Shown piece by piece: positions 1-7,355 of a stretch of 12,277 nucleotides of DNA (its first letter is position 1; each line of letters begins with the position of its first letter). The position numbers and the translations under genes were made by a program. The notes below the pieces were generated by a model, which saw only the letters and a program-made list of their open reading frames with translations, was not told the DNA's origin and did not search any database. This DNA comes from JBCCRH01 sp039208045 (GTDB lineage Bacteria; Bacteroidota; Bacteroidia; Chitinophagales; Saprospiraceae). Location of the stretch: the NCBI GenBank assembly GCA_039208045.1, contig JBCCRH010000151.1:1-12277 (forward strand), given 5' to 3'.

Positions 1-1910
1 GCATTGAGCATATCAATAACTTTCTGATTCCCCTGCCCCAAGTGGCGGGTAATCAGGTCATCGTATCGCTGTAACTTGGCAGCGTGATAGCCCCCAAGTG
101 ATTTATGATGATAAGAAGCGCGCGAAGATTGGAAAGGGCTGCCCTGCGCAGACAGATCAAAAACTCTAAAGTTAGGATCAGGATCGGCCAGTATTTGCTC
201 ATCTGCTGCGCTTGGCTGAAACGCATTTTCATAGCTTGCTTGGCGAACGAAGTTCCCTTCATTTAAGTAGCGCTTACCCACCGACCATAAGTCGAATACT
301 ACTAGTACACTGATGCCGGCTATTACAATAGTTTGATTTAGCTTCTCTTTTAGATACGCCCAGAGTAGGCCGCCACTTAGTACCACTAGGAAGAAGGTAC
401 GCCAAGCATCGCTCTGCATCAAGCTCTTGCGCGCATCCATCAGTGGGCCAACGGGGTAGCCAGCTTGCTCATAGCGCGCATCGCCAGCGCTAGAAAAGTC
501 GAAAAAGGAAGGGCCCATAAGAGCAAAGAACAAGCAGATGGCTGCACAAATCCCTCCCGCAATATACAAGCCGCGTAATGCTTTTTCTTTCGCTATTTCA
601 CCGGCTAATATCTTACCCAGCGCCAAAAAGCCCAGCAGGGGCATCAGAAAAGACGTGACGGTCAGTACAGAGTTGGGTGTTCGAAACTTATTAAACAGTG
701 GAACATAGTAGAAAAAGAATTCATTGATGGCCTCCATATTTTTTCCCATCGATAGCAAAAAGGTCAGGAGTGTTCCTAAACCTAGCCACCATTTGACCGG
801 CCCATCTACCACTACTAACCCTAAGATAAAAAGAAACACAATGATCGCCCCAAAATAAATGGGGCCACTAGTAAAAGGCAAAGCTCCCCAGTAGAGCGGA
901 GCATAGTTACCACTTTGCTGCATCAATTGTCGCCAGCGAGGGTCTTTTTTTAGTGGAGAACTACTGCCCACTTGTTCGGAACTTCCGCCACCAGCAACGC
1001 CAGGGATGAAAGAGGCAAATATATCGATAGTACCATTACTCCACTGCATCGCATAATCCCAAGCCAAGCCATCTGTTTCGCTGCTGTTTTGTGGAGTTTG
1101 TCCAGTATCAGAGGAAGTTAGGATGGGCTCTCCCCGCATCGTATCTTTGGAGTATTCGTAGGTTACCCACAAGTTGGAGGCCGAAGAGCCTAGGCCTATC
1201 AGACCCGCCACAATTAGCACACCAGCTCCCTTTAAAAACTCCTGTAGTCTACCCTGCCGAACATCATGTATCAATTGTACTACCCCAAAAATTAAAAGGG
1301 TAAGGAAAAGATAGTAGGTCATTTGCACATGGTTGGCCCAAATGCTGAGCCCCAAGCCTAGAGCGAATAATATACCTCCCAGTGCGTACTTTTGCCAAGT
1401 GCTGTTATCGCTTGGTTTAAAGGCCAGCAGCATCCCCGCTATCATAAGCGGGAAATAGGACACCACTCTTAGTTTGGTCATATGGCCCGTCTCGTACAGT
1501 AGGAAGTTATTGGTAGTAAAGCTAAAAGCTACTGCTCCCGCAATGCTCAGCCAGGGATTGACCCCTAAGACTACCAACAGGATATAAAAGCCCACCATGG
1601 CGGCGAAGAAGCGCCCGATAGGATGCTTAACAAACAAGCGATTGACCTTATCGAGATACCGAAGATTATTACCTGCATGTATGGTGTTGATCTGGTAAGT
1701 GGGCATCCCCCCAAACATGGCGTTGGTCCAAAGGGTCGTCTCACCGGTTTCTTCTTTAAAATCGCGGATTTCTTGCGACATCCCTCGATACTGCGTAACG
1801 TCACTTTGCTGGATGACTTTACCGTTCATCTGGGGTGAAAAATAAGCCACACAGACCACCAAAAAGATAGCTATGGCACCAAGGTGTGGGAGTATTTTTT
1901 TAAACATCAT
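1..1910 (-). CDS. YfhO-family polytopic membrane protein (C-terminus cut by window edge)
   Basis: An open frame runs leftward from 1910 with no stop before base 1, giving about 636 residues of an unfinished protein. It starts MMFKKILPHLGAIAIF; two ATGs stand in tandem (1910 and 1907), and either could be the start. Many hydrophobic helices follow, beginning with residues 8-22 and continuing in clusters. Family-like features are GMSQEIRDFKEETGE and LWTNAMFGGMPTYQI in the first extracytoplasmic loop, FNKFRTPNSVL in the middle, and SLGGYHAAKLQRYDDLI near residues 600-620. These fit the YfhO family of large GT-C-like membrane proteins found in many Bacteroidota. Bacillus YfhO has been linked to glycosylation of a cell-envelope polymer; the role here is unknown. 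It lies 11 bases after gpsA and is probably co-transcribed with it. I see no Shine-Dalgarno sequence. The family call is from motif recall; the size and membrane character are read directly. Confidence 0.85.
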   Translation of the reverse strand, partial: MMFKKILPHLGAIAIFLVVCVAYFSPQMNGKVIQQSDVTQYRGMSQEIRDFKEETGETTLWTNAMFGGMPTYQINTIHAGNNLRYLDKVNRLFVKHPIGRFFAAMVGFYILLVVLGVNPWLSIAGAVAFSFTTNNFLLYETGHMTKLRVVSYFPLMIAGMLLAFKPSDNSTWQKYALGGILFALGLGLSIWANHVQMTYYLFLTLLIFGVVQLIHDVRQGRLQEFLKGAGVLIVAGLIGLGSSASNLWVTYEYSKDTMRGEPILTSSDTGQTPQNSSETDGLAWDYAMQWSNGTIDIFASFIPGVAGGGSSEQVGSSSPLKKDPRWRQLMQQSGNYAPLYWGALPFTSGPIYFGAIIVFLFILGLVVVDGPVKWWLGLGTLLTFLLSMGKNMEAINEFFFYYVPLFNKFRTPNSVLTVTSFLMPLLGFLALGKILAGEIAKEKALRGLYIAGGICAAICLFFALMGPSFFDFSSAGDARYEQAGYPVGPLMDARKSLMQSDAWRTFFLVVLSGGLLWAYLKEKLNQTIVIAGISVLVVFDLWSVGKRYLNEGNFVRQASYENAFQPSAADEQILADPDPNFRVFDLSAQGSPFQSSRASYHHKSLGGYHAAKLQRYDDLITRHLGQGNQKVIDMLN

Positions 1911-1921
1911 TTATTCAGTTT

Positions 1922-2962
1922 TTATAAAAAGTCGACATCCACATCGTAGGGATAAGTCACGAGATAATGGATGACGCGCTCGAAGTCAAAAGCTTCAAAA
2001 ACGATATTGTAAAGCATTTCCGTAATTGGAACGCGCAATTTATAATATTTAGCTAAATGCTTGGCAATTTTAAGGGTACGAATCCCTTCTGCTAGCTCTG
2101 GCATAGATTGGATAATGCTTTCCATCGATTCGCCCTGCCCCAAGCGGTAGCCAAAGGTAAAGTTTCGACTATTCTTACTCGTAGCCGTAGCTACTAAATC
2201 ACCAATGCCTGCTGTGCCCAAAAAAGCGGAGCTATCTGCCCCCATCGCTTTGCCAAAATAGATCATTTCGCTCAAGCCCCGAGTGATAAGCATGGCTTGC
2301 ATATTTTTACCCAATCCCTTGCCTTTTAAGATACCCGATCCGATGGCAATCATATTTTTAAGCGCACCCGCTAGCTCTGCCCCCAACAAATCATGCGAGC
2401 CAAACACGTGAAAAGCGGCACTACTGAGCACTTTTTTACCCAAGGAAATCACTTCATCAAATCGACTAGCAATCACCGTTGCAGTAGGTTGCCCTTCCAA
2501 AATTTCACGCGACAAATTGGGCCCCGACAAGCAGCCAATGCGCACCACGGCACTTTCTTGATTGATTACCTCACTCATCGTGCTCACTTCCCTCCTATTA
2601 ATAGACTGTAACTGGGCCAGTTCATCATCATCATAGCGAACATCAAAACCCTTGGTACCATGAATCAGCAGGTGATAAGGGCGCAGATAGGGCCCTAGGC
2701 TGCGCATCATTTCACGAAAGTTAGAAGAAGGAACAATAGGAAAGATCAAATGACAATGGCTGGAAACCTCTTGGAGGTTGTTGGTCGCCCGAATGCGATC
2801 TGATAGCTGGATGCCATAATGCTGATGAGTGGTGTTGATCGTTTGTACCAAATCGGCCTTACGGCTATACAAAATCACATCCGTGTTATACGCTAATAAA
2901 TTGGCAATGGCCGTCCCAAAACTCCCTGCACCAATAACGCCTACTGGATGTTGATCGATCAT
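1922..2962 (-). CDS. gpsA: NAD(P)-dependent glycerol-3-phosphate dehydrogenase
   Basis: This 346-residue cytoplasmic enzyme reduces dihydroxyacetone phosphate to sn-glycerol-3-phosphate, the backbone for phospholipid synthesis. The Rossmann fingerprint GAGSFGTAIA is at residues 11-20. HGTKGFD (101-107) and SGPNLSREI (146-154) match the conserved TKG and SGPs-ArE blocks of GpsA. The catalytic-lysine motif GALKN is at 199-203, with K202 as the proposed general base. The C-terminal helical domain carries GTAGIGDLVATATSKNSRN (249-267), the usual substrate-binding signature. The length is close to the family norm of 330-340, and the protein looks intact. The ATG at 2962 is preceded by AAAGGA nine bases upstream, a rare plausible ribosome binding site in this window. 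It is the first gene of a leftward unit with the YfhO-like gene. Some short internal segments (an INRREVSTMSEVI stretch around 121-133) look lineage-specific. Confidence 0.97.
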   Translation of the reverse strand: MIDQHPVGVIGAGSFGTAIANLLAYNTDVILYSRKADLVQTINTTHQHYGIQLSDRIRATNNLQEVSSHCHLIFPIVPSSNFREMMRSLGPYLRPYHLLIHGTKGFDVRYDDDELAQLQSINRREVSTMSEVINQESAVVRIGCLSGPNLSREILEGQPTATVIASRFDEVISLGKKVLSSAAFHVFGSHDLLGAELAGALKNMIAIGSGILKGKGLGKNMQAMLITRGLSEMIYFGKAMGADSSAFLGTAGIGDLVATATSKNSRNFTFGYRLGQGESMESIIQSMPELAEGIRTLKIAKHLAKYYKLRVPITEMLYNIVFEAFDFERVIHYLVTYPYDVDVDFL

Positions 2963-3081
2963 GTAGCTGAATCCTTTTTTGTGTGCCTAAAAGTACCAAT
3001 TTATTCAACACCGCTGTGCTTTTTATCGTTATACTTCAACAAGAACGTACTAGAGTTTTTTAGCCCAATAATTTGTTACCC
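2963..3081. promoter_or_regulatory. Divergent intergenic spacer between gpsA and the hydrolase
   Basis: These 119 AT-rich bases separate two genes transcribed away from each other, so they must hold a promoter for each, or a promoter for gpsA plus the leader of the hydrolase. I found no exact TAnnTTTG box. On the minus strand TACTTTTA (7 of 8 matches) lies near 2987-2994, about 25 bases before the gpsA start, without a convincing -33 TTTG. No palindrome or hairpin of note is visible. Confidence 0.35.
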
Positions 3082-4113
3082 ATGAGTTTCCTGCCATTCC
3101 TTGTATCCTTACTGATGCTTTTTTCTGCCGATATTCCGGTAAATGAGATCACTCCCCCAACCCGACAATTGGAAGGGCCTGGTGCGGCAACATATGTGCA
3201 CGAGGCAGTCTGCCCTTATGATTTTGCGGAAGCAGAAGATGGCTACTGGCTCTTTGAGCCGGATCAGCCCAGACCCAAAGAAGCACCAGTAGTAGTGTTT
3301 ATGCACGGCTATGGGGCGTACAATCCAATGGTATACGGTGGATGGATTCGGCATTTGGTACGGAAGGGGAATACAGTGATTTATCCTCGTTATCAGGAAA
3401 ATTTATTTAGTCCTCGCCCAGAAGTTTTTGCAGCAAATGCAGCAGTGGCCATCCGTAATGCCTTAAAAAAACTCAAAGAGGCAGACTTTGTAGATGCTGC
3501 TGATCGACCCCTAATTATGGTGGGGCATTCGTATGGAGGAACCATTACTGCTCAATTAGCAGTAGAATTTGAAAAGTATGCCATCCCACAGCCGAAGGGG
3601 ATATTCCTATGCGCGCCAGGCACAGGGCCGCTGCTCGGAGGAAGGTTGGAAAGCTATGAAGCTATGCCTGCCGATACGAAGATGCTGATTATGGTGAGCC
3701 ATAACGATCATATCGTAGGGGATGAATTTGCAAAACTGGTGTTTGAAACAGCTAAAAATACTCCAGAGCGGAACTTGCTGCGCCACTACACAGATGATCA
3801 CGGCGAACCGGCTATTGAAACCTATCACAATGGGCCTTATGCACTCGATTACAGCTTGGATATGGGACTCTATAATCTGACCACTTGGCGAGCGAAGAAA
3901 GTATCTAAACTAGATGCTGCCGATTGGTATGGGTACTGGAAATTATTAGACGGCTTAATGAATTGCACTTGGGCAGGTACAGATTGTGCATATGCCTTTG
4001 GGGACACCCCCCAACAAAAAAACTTAGGCCAATGGAGCGATGGCACCCCTGTACGCCCACTAAAGGTGACATTACCAACCTCCCCATCAGTAGCTAGTTC
4101 AGAAGAGGATTAA
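3082..4113 (+). CDS. Exported alpha/beta hydrolase (probable esterase/lipase-like)
   Basis: This 343-residue protein has a short hydrophobic N-terminus (residues 2-16, FLPFLVSLLMLFSA), probably a signal peptide or anchor, so it should act in the periplasm or at the cell surface. The alpha/beta hydrolase core is clear. The oxyanion-hole segment VVVFMHGYGAYNP covers 70-82, and the nucleophile elbow GHSYGG (149-154) places the catalytic serine at 150. The acid is probably D209 in SHNDHIVGD, and the base is H240 in DDHGEP. The long C-terminal part after 250 is rich in Trp and Tyr and holds C295 and C302, which could form a disulfide outside the cytoplasm. The substrate cannot be told from sequence. 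I chose the ATG at 3082; an in-frame TTG at 3073 would add only three residues. The stop codon overlaps the stop of the convergent regulator by four bases. Confidence 0.85.
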   Translation: MSFLPFLVSLLMLFSADIPVNEITPPTRQLEGPGAATYVHEAVCPYDFAEAEDGYWLFEPDQPRPKEAPVVVFMHGYGAYNPMVYGGWIRHLVRKGNTVIYPRYQENLFSPRPEVFAANAAVAIRNALKKLKEADFVDAADRPLIMVGHSYGGTITAQLAVEFEKYAIPQPKGIFLCAPGTGPLLGGRLESYEAMPADTKMLIMVSHNDHIVGDEFAKLVFETAKNTPERNLLRHYTDDHGEPAIETYHNGPYALDYSLDMGLYNLTTWRAKKVSKLDAADWYGYWKLLDGLMNCTWAGTDCAYAFGDTPQQKNLGQWSDGTPVRPLKVTLPTSPSVASSEED

Positions 4114-4490
4114 GAACTACAGTCCTTACATTGGCCAATTAAGAGTATCTCAGCCGAGTGGACAATATAATTTTCTACAACAGGTATACTTATGTTTGTA
4201 TGTAGGCATCTTACGCTACCACAATCCTTACACTGAAAATGAGGGTGTGCATCTATACGATGCTCTGGGGTGCAACCTTCATATTTAGCATACCATTTTA
4301 AGCGATCTTTGCCATTAAAAGAGTGCAACACGCCATCCTGCTCTAGCCGTTCGAGAATGCGGTAAACGGTCGTTTTGTTAATATCTTTTTCTAACCGCTT
4401 TACTAAATCTACCACAGACATTGCATTATCCGTGTTTTCGAACAACTGCAGTAGTGCTTTAACAGCTTTTGTTTTTCTTATTACTCCCAT
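4110..4490 (-). CDS. Fur/Zur-family metal-responsive transcriptional repressor
   Basis: This 126-residue protein is typical in length for the Fur superfamily. Residues 1-60 form the winged-helix DNA-binding domain, with recognition-helix segment NKTTVYRILERLEQDG at 38-53, matching the family's ATVYR-L-L--G pattern. The dimerisation part has HPHFQCKDCG (82-91), giving the C87-x2-C90 pair of the structural zinc site, and QCKDC near the end (C121-x2-C124) for the second pair. H76, H82 and H84 are candidate regulatory ligands. The two CxxC pairs, short length, and adjacent MerC-domain gene favour a Zur-like zinc sensor over an iron Fur, but a Fur or PerR role is not excluded. It is divergent from the MerC-DUF5916 unit. 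The perfect palindrome at 4501-4519 lies ten bases before its start, so autoregulation is likely. Confidence 0.9.
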   Translation of the reverse strand: MGVIRKTKAVKALLQLFENTDNAMSVVDLVKRLEKDINKTTVYRILERLEQDGVLHSFNGKDRLKWYAKYEGCTPEHRIDAHPHFQCKDCGSVRCLHTNISIPVVENYIVHSAEILLIGQCKDCSS

Positions 4491-4500
4491 ATCATAAATT

Positions 4501-4519
4501 ATTGCAACTCATTTGCAAT
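4501..4519. promoter_or_regulatory. Candidate Zur/Fur operator, perfect 7-5-7 palindrome
   Basis: The bases ATTGCAA-CTCAT-TTGCAAT form an exact inverted repeat with seven-base arms and a five-base spacer. This is the size (19 bp) and style of Fur-superfamily operators, and it sits in the divergent spacer between the Fur/Zur-type gene and the MerC gene, only ten bases upstream of the regulator's ATG. A dimer here would block transcription of the regulator's own gene and perhaps influence the divergent unit. The palindrome is read directly; the identity of the bound protein is inferred from position. Confidence 0.68.
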
Positions 4520-4540
4520 AAACAATTATTTAGCTAATTT

Positions 4541-4555
4541 TACAACTGGATTGTA
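4541..4555. promoter_or_regulatory. Second, weaker operator-like palindrome
   Basis: TACAA-CTGGA-TTGTA is an exact inverted repeat with five-base arms and the same five-base spacer as the site at 4501-4519. The arms share the pattern T(G/A)CAA and TTG(C/T)A. The two centres are 38 bases apart. It lies 11 bases upstream of the -7 box at 4567-4574 and so covers the -33 to -25 region of the putative merC-side promoter, a good place for repression of that unit. It may be a lower-affinity site for the same regulator. Confidence 0.4.
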
Positions 4556-4566
4556 TCAATCTTTTA

Positions 4567-4574
4567 TAATTTTG
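4567..4574 (+). promoter_or_regulatory. Bacteroidota-type -7 box for the MerC-DUF5916 unit
   Basis: TAATTTTG is an exact match to the Bacteroidota -7 consensus TAnnTTTG, on the strand of the MerC gene. It would give a leader of roughly 95 bases before the ATG at 4676. No good TTTG/TTG -33 element sits at the usual distance; the nearest TTG (4551-4553) is only 13 bases away. That region overlaps the weaker palindrome, consistent with a regulated promoter. Confidence 0.45.
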
Positions 4575-4675
4575 CAGCGCCTGCTAAGATAATAATAAAC
4601 ATATACATAGCTCACGAATTTGGAAGGCTTTCCCTTCTTACAAAGAGATTTAAAACAATTAGAACAAAGCTTATA

Positions 4676-5071
4676 ATGAATAAGAATTTAGCTATTCTAC
4701 TAGATAAACTAGGCATTTGTGCCTCTATCCTATGCATGCTACATTGCGTAGCGCTTCCGGCCTTACTTATTATTGGAGGTGATTCCATTCTACGGGTTTT
4801 ACATCAAGAGTGGTTAGAAATCCTCATTCTTTCTCTATCCCTTGTCATTGGTCTTTTGGCTTTTATACCAGGTTATCTCGCGCATCGGCAACATGCACTC
4901 CCGCTCTTATTTGTTGGAGGTTTTGCCCTCATCATTGTTAGTCATACCCTGTTCCACCATGGATGGTTTTCTGTGGTGCTAACAGTTATTGGAGCCTTGG
5001 CTATCGCCACTGCACACTTATTAAATTTGAGAGCTAAAAACAGCCTAGCCTTCAAAGAAGTATCTGACTAA
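4676..5071 (+). CDS. MerC-domain inner-membrane protein, probable metal-linked transporter
   Basis: This 131-residue protein has four predicted membrane helices at about 13-33, 46-64, 74-91 and 98-117. The first helix holds C15, C20 and the CMLHC motif (20-24), the Cys/His arrangement of MerC-type proteins, where paired cysteines in the first helices bind the metal ion. Several histidines lie at or near membrane boundaries (H43, H70, H73, H90, H94, H95, H114). MerC of mercury operons carries Hg(II) inward. Here there is no merA, merT, merP or merR nearby, and a Fur/Zur regulator is divergent instead, so a role in zinc or another metal is more likely. That is inference. The gene ends one base before the DUF5916 gene, which implies co-transcription and translational coupling. 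Its leader holds the operator-like sites described separately. Confidence 0.83.
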   Translation: MNKNLAILLDKLGICASILCMLHCVALPALLIIGGDSILRVLHQEWLEILILSLSLVIGLLAFIPGYLAHRQHALPLLFVGGFALIIVSHTLFHHGWFSVVLTVIGALAIATAHLLNLRAKNSLAFKEVSD

Positions 5072-5072
5072 T

Positions 5073-7295
5073 ATGCACCACCTTTGCCAACGATTTTACC
5101 TAGCTCTCTCCTTATCAGCCACTATCTTTTTTTCTGCCTTGGGGCAAAATGACCAGAACTTTCCACCCCCAGATACTCCCCCTGTCGTGTATGCGCAGAA
5201 AGCGGAAGGAGCAATTAAAGTTGATGGCAAATTAACAGAAGCAGACTGGAAGACCGCTCAGGTGACTACCGATTTTTTTCGGATGGAGCCTCGCCAAGGG
5301 GGTAAGGTGCTGTATAAGACCTTCGTCAAAATCTTATTTGATGAAAAGAATCTGTATGTGGGGGTGATCGCGAGAGATTCTTTGGGCAAAAAAGGCATTC
5401 GAGTGCAGGACTTGCGCAGGGATTTTGCTTGGGGGGAAAACGATATTTTTGGTATCCAACTCGACCCACAGAATCTGAAGCAGTACTGCATTGCTTTTCA
5501 AACTACGCCTTACGGCAACCAACGCGACCTCCAAAATTTTAATGATTCTAATACCGATAATGACTGGAACGCGCTTTGGAGCGTGCGTACTACGCGAACC
5601 GATACTGGCTATGTGGCAGAGTTTGCTATACCATTTAAGTCCATTCGGTATGAGCTTCCGCAAAATGGCGAGCCGACGAGCTGGGGCATCACGTTTAACC
5701 GCTTGGCGCGAAGAGATTATGAACAGAGTGTTTTCCCTGCTATTCCACAATCCTTTTCGCCTTTTCGCATGACCTATGCCGCCCGCCTAGAAGGCTTAGA
5801 ATTGCCTAATCCCAGCACTAATATTCGTATAGAACCTTACTTACTTTACCAGTACGACCGTATTAAAGAAAACGGTGAAACTGATATTGAGCAACAACCT
5901 AAAATAGGTGGGGACATCAAGTGGGCGATCAATCCTAAGTCAGTGGTCGACCTTACCTTTAATACTGATTTTGCGCAAGCAGATGTCGATCGGGCAGTCA
6001 ACAACTTAGAGCGTTTCAACATTTTTTTCCCTGAGCGCCGCCAGTTCTTTCTTGAAAATTCGGGTATTTGGGCTGGTGCCAATAGTAGCTCTGTCGTCCC
6101 GTTCTTTAGCCGACGGATTGGTTTGGAAGGTAACTTTGATGCACAACCAGCGCGCATTAATGCCGGAGCGAGGTATACCCTACGCAATGAAGAGCGAGCG
6201 ATTGCAGGCTTGTACATCCACCAAGCAGAAACCGATAATTCGGCCGCAGCTAGCTTTGGGGTAGCCCGATACCTGCACAACTATGGTAAAGAAAACAATG
6301 TAGGAGTGATGTTGACGCATCGCGCCGACCAGTCTTCTAGTGAGCTGGGCACAGAGGCCAGTCACAACACTACCCTAACTATTGATGGCCTAGTTCGCCC
6401 CAAAGACGAGTTGACCATTACCTATATGTTATCGGCTGCTCGCGATAATTCGAATGATACCATGGGGCTAGCTGGCACGTTCTTCACCGGTTACAGCACC
6501 AACCAAATGTACCTGGGCTGGGCCAGTAATTTTGTATCAGAGAACTACAATCCTGATATGGGCTTCGTCTTTCAAAAAAATGTTATTCAGCACAACCCTG
6601 GAGGCTACTACATCTGGCGCCCCGAAAACATCCCCTGGATCAGGCGGTTCGATCCTGGTGCTTTTTTCAACTACTTCCACGATGCCTCTGATCCGAGTAA
6701 CTTCCAGCAAGCTAATATTTATATCTTTCCGATCTACCTGATTTTCACCGATGGTAGCTTCTTTCAATATGCCATTTTTCCAACTTGGCAAAATATCAAC
6801 TTCAATTTCGCCCCATTAGGTATTTCCATCAAGCAAGATGACTACTACTACACGCGCCAGCAAGTGAATTTTAACACCGACCGTTCCAGAAAATTCTCTG
6901 GCTCCGGCAGTGTGAACTGGGGGCGCTTTTACAATGGGCGACGTACTACGGTCAATCTTGGCCTGCGCTATGCTCCTTCTGTCCATGCCGCCTTCACTGC
7001 CGATTATGAATACAATGACATTCAGAATCTGGGGCTAGAACAAACCGATCTTTCTACCCATCTCACCTCCATAGGGGTACGCCTTGCCCTAAACCCTAGG
7101 GTGCAGCTCTCCTCTTTTTACCAATACAATAGCTTTGACGAGCAAGGCCGCTGGAATATCCGCGCCAGCTGGGAGTATCAACCGCTATCTTTCATTTACC
7201 TTGTTTTTAATGATACGCAAATCAATAATGAATTGGATAATCCGTTTCAGGAACAGCAGTTTATTTCTAAACTGACCTTTGTGAAGCAATTTTGA
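5073..7295 (+). CDS. DUF5916 outer-membrane protein with N-terminal CBM9-like domain
   Basis: This 740-residue protein begins with a signal peptide (residues 1-24, cleavage probably after ALG before Q25). Residues 38-240 resemble the carbohydrate-binding CBM9-like fold, starting with the typical IKVDGKLTEADW (48-59). DUF5916 follows, marked by NTDFAQADVDRAVNNLERF (297-315) and FFPERRQFFLENSGIW (318-333). The remainder alternates short aromatic-rich strands and ends in Phe (TFVKQF), as outer-membrane beta-barrels do. The family is common in Bacteroidota, and its substrate is not established. Joining a Zur-type regulator and a MerC-domain protein in one unit suggests that this copy serves metal homeostasis or a metal-bound ligand at the outer membrane. 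The start ATG follows the MerC stop by one base. The gene appears complete. Confidence 0.92.
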   Translation: MHHLCQRFYLALSLSATIFFSALGQNDQNFPPPDTPPVVYAQKAEGAIKVDGKLTEADWKTAQVTTDFFRMEPRQGGKVLYKTFVKILFDEKNLYVGVIARDSLGKKGIRVQDLRRDFAWGENDIFGIQLDPQNLKQYCIAFQTTPYGNQRDLQNFNDSNTDNDWNALWSVRTTRTDTGYVAEFAIPFKSIRYELPQNGEPTSWGITFNRLARRDYEQSVFPAIPQSFSPFRMTYAARLEGLELPNPSTNIRIEPYLLYQYDRIKENGETDIEQQPKIGGDIKWAINPKSVVDLTFNTDFAQADVDRAVNNLERFNIFFPERRQFFLENSGIWAGANSSSVVPFFSRRIGLEGNFDAQPARINAGARYTLRNEERAIAGLYIHQAETDNSAAASFGVARYLHNYGKENNVGVMLTHRADQSSSELGTEASHNTTLTIDGLVRPKDELTITYMLSAARDNSNDTMGLAGTFFTGYSTNQMYLGWASNFVSENYNPDMGFVFQKNVIQHNPGGYYIWRPENIPWIRRFDPGAFFNYFHDASDPSNFQQANIYIFPIYLIFTDGSFFQYAIFPTWQNINFNFAPLGISIKQDDYYYTRQQVNFNTDRSRKFSGSGSVNWGRFYNGRRTTVNLGLRYAPSVHAAFTADYEYNDIQNLGLEQTDLSTHLTSIGVRLALNPRVQLSSFYQYNSFDEQGRWNIRASWEYQPLSFIYLVFNDTQINNELDNPFQEQQFISKLTFVKQF

Positions 7296-7313
7296 TTAAT
7301 TCGGTATATTTAT

Positions 7314-7331
7314 CCCCGATAGTAATCGGGG
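7314..7331. other. Perfect 7-bp hairpin between the DUF5916 and caspase genes
   Basis: CCCCGAT-AGTA-ATCGGGG folds into a seven-pair stem with four GC pairs at its base and a tetraloop. It lies 18 bases after the DUF5916 stop and 24 bases before the caspase ATG. There is no T-run after it, so it is not a classic intrinsic terminator. It may end or protect the upstream transcript or act in the caspase leader. A near-match to the -7 box (TATATTTA, 7305-7312) directly precedes it, so the caspase gene may have its own promoter here. Confidence 0.45.
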
Positions 7332-7355
7332 TAAATCCAAATTAAAACCCAATTC

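Noticed and set aside
53..262. Short minus-strand frame inside the YfhO gene
   Set aside because: It is a shadow frame. The frame running continuously from 1910 encodes the recognisable membrane protein, including the conserved block near its end.
3073..3081. TTG start for the hydrolase
   Set aside because: It adds three residues only. The ATG at 3082 gives a normal signal-peptide start.
4622..4637. Small hairpin GAAGG-CTTTC-CCTTC in the MerC leader
   Set aside because: Five pairs with a five-base loop are expected by chance at this composition, and no riboswitch-like structure surrounds it.
4676..5071. A mercury-resistance operon
   Set aside because: Only a MerC-type domain is present. 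There is no mercuric reductase, MerT/MerP or MerR nearby, and the divergent regulator is of the Fur/Zur family.
5334..6280. Antisense frames of 138 and 144 residues within DUF5916
   Set aside because: Their compositions resemble reverse-frame translations, and the plus-strand frame is an intact recognisable protein.
7314..7331. Intrinsic terminator after the DUF5916 gene
   Set aside because: The stem is perfect but is followed by TAAATCC rather than a T-run, so it is listed as an unassigned hairpin.
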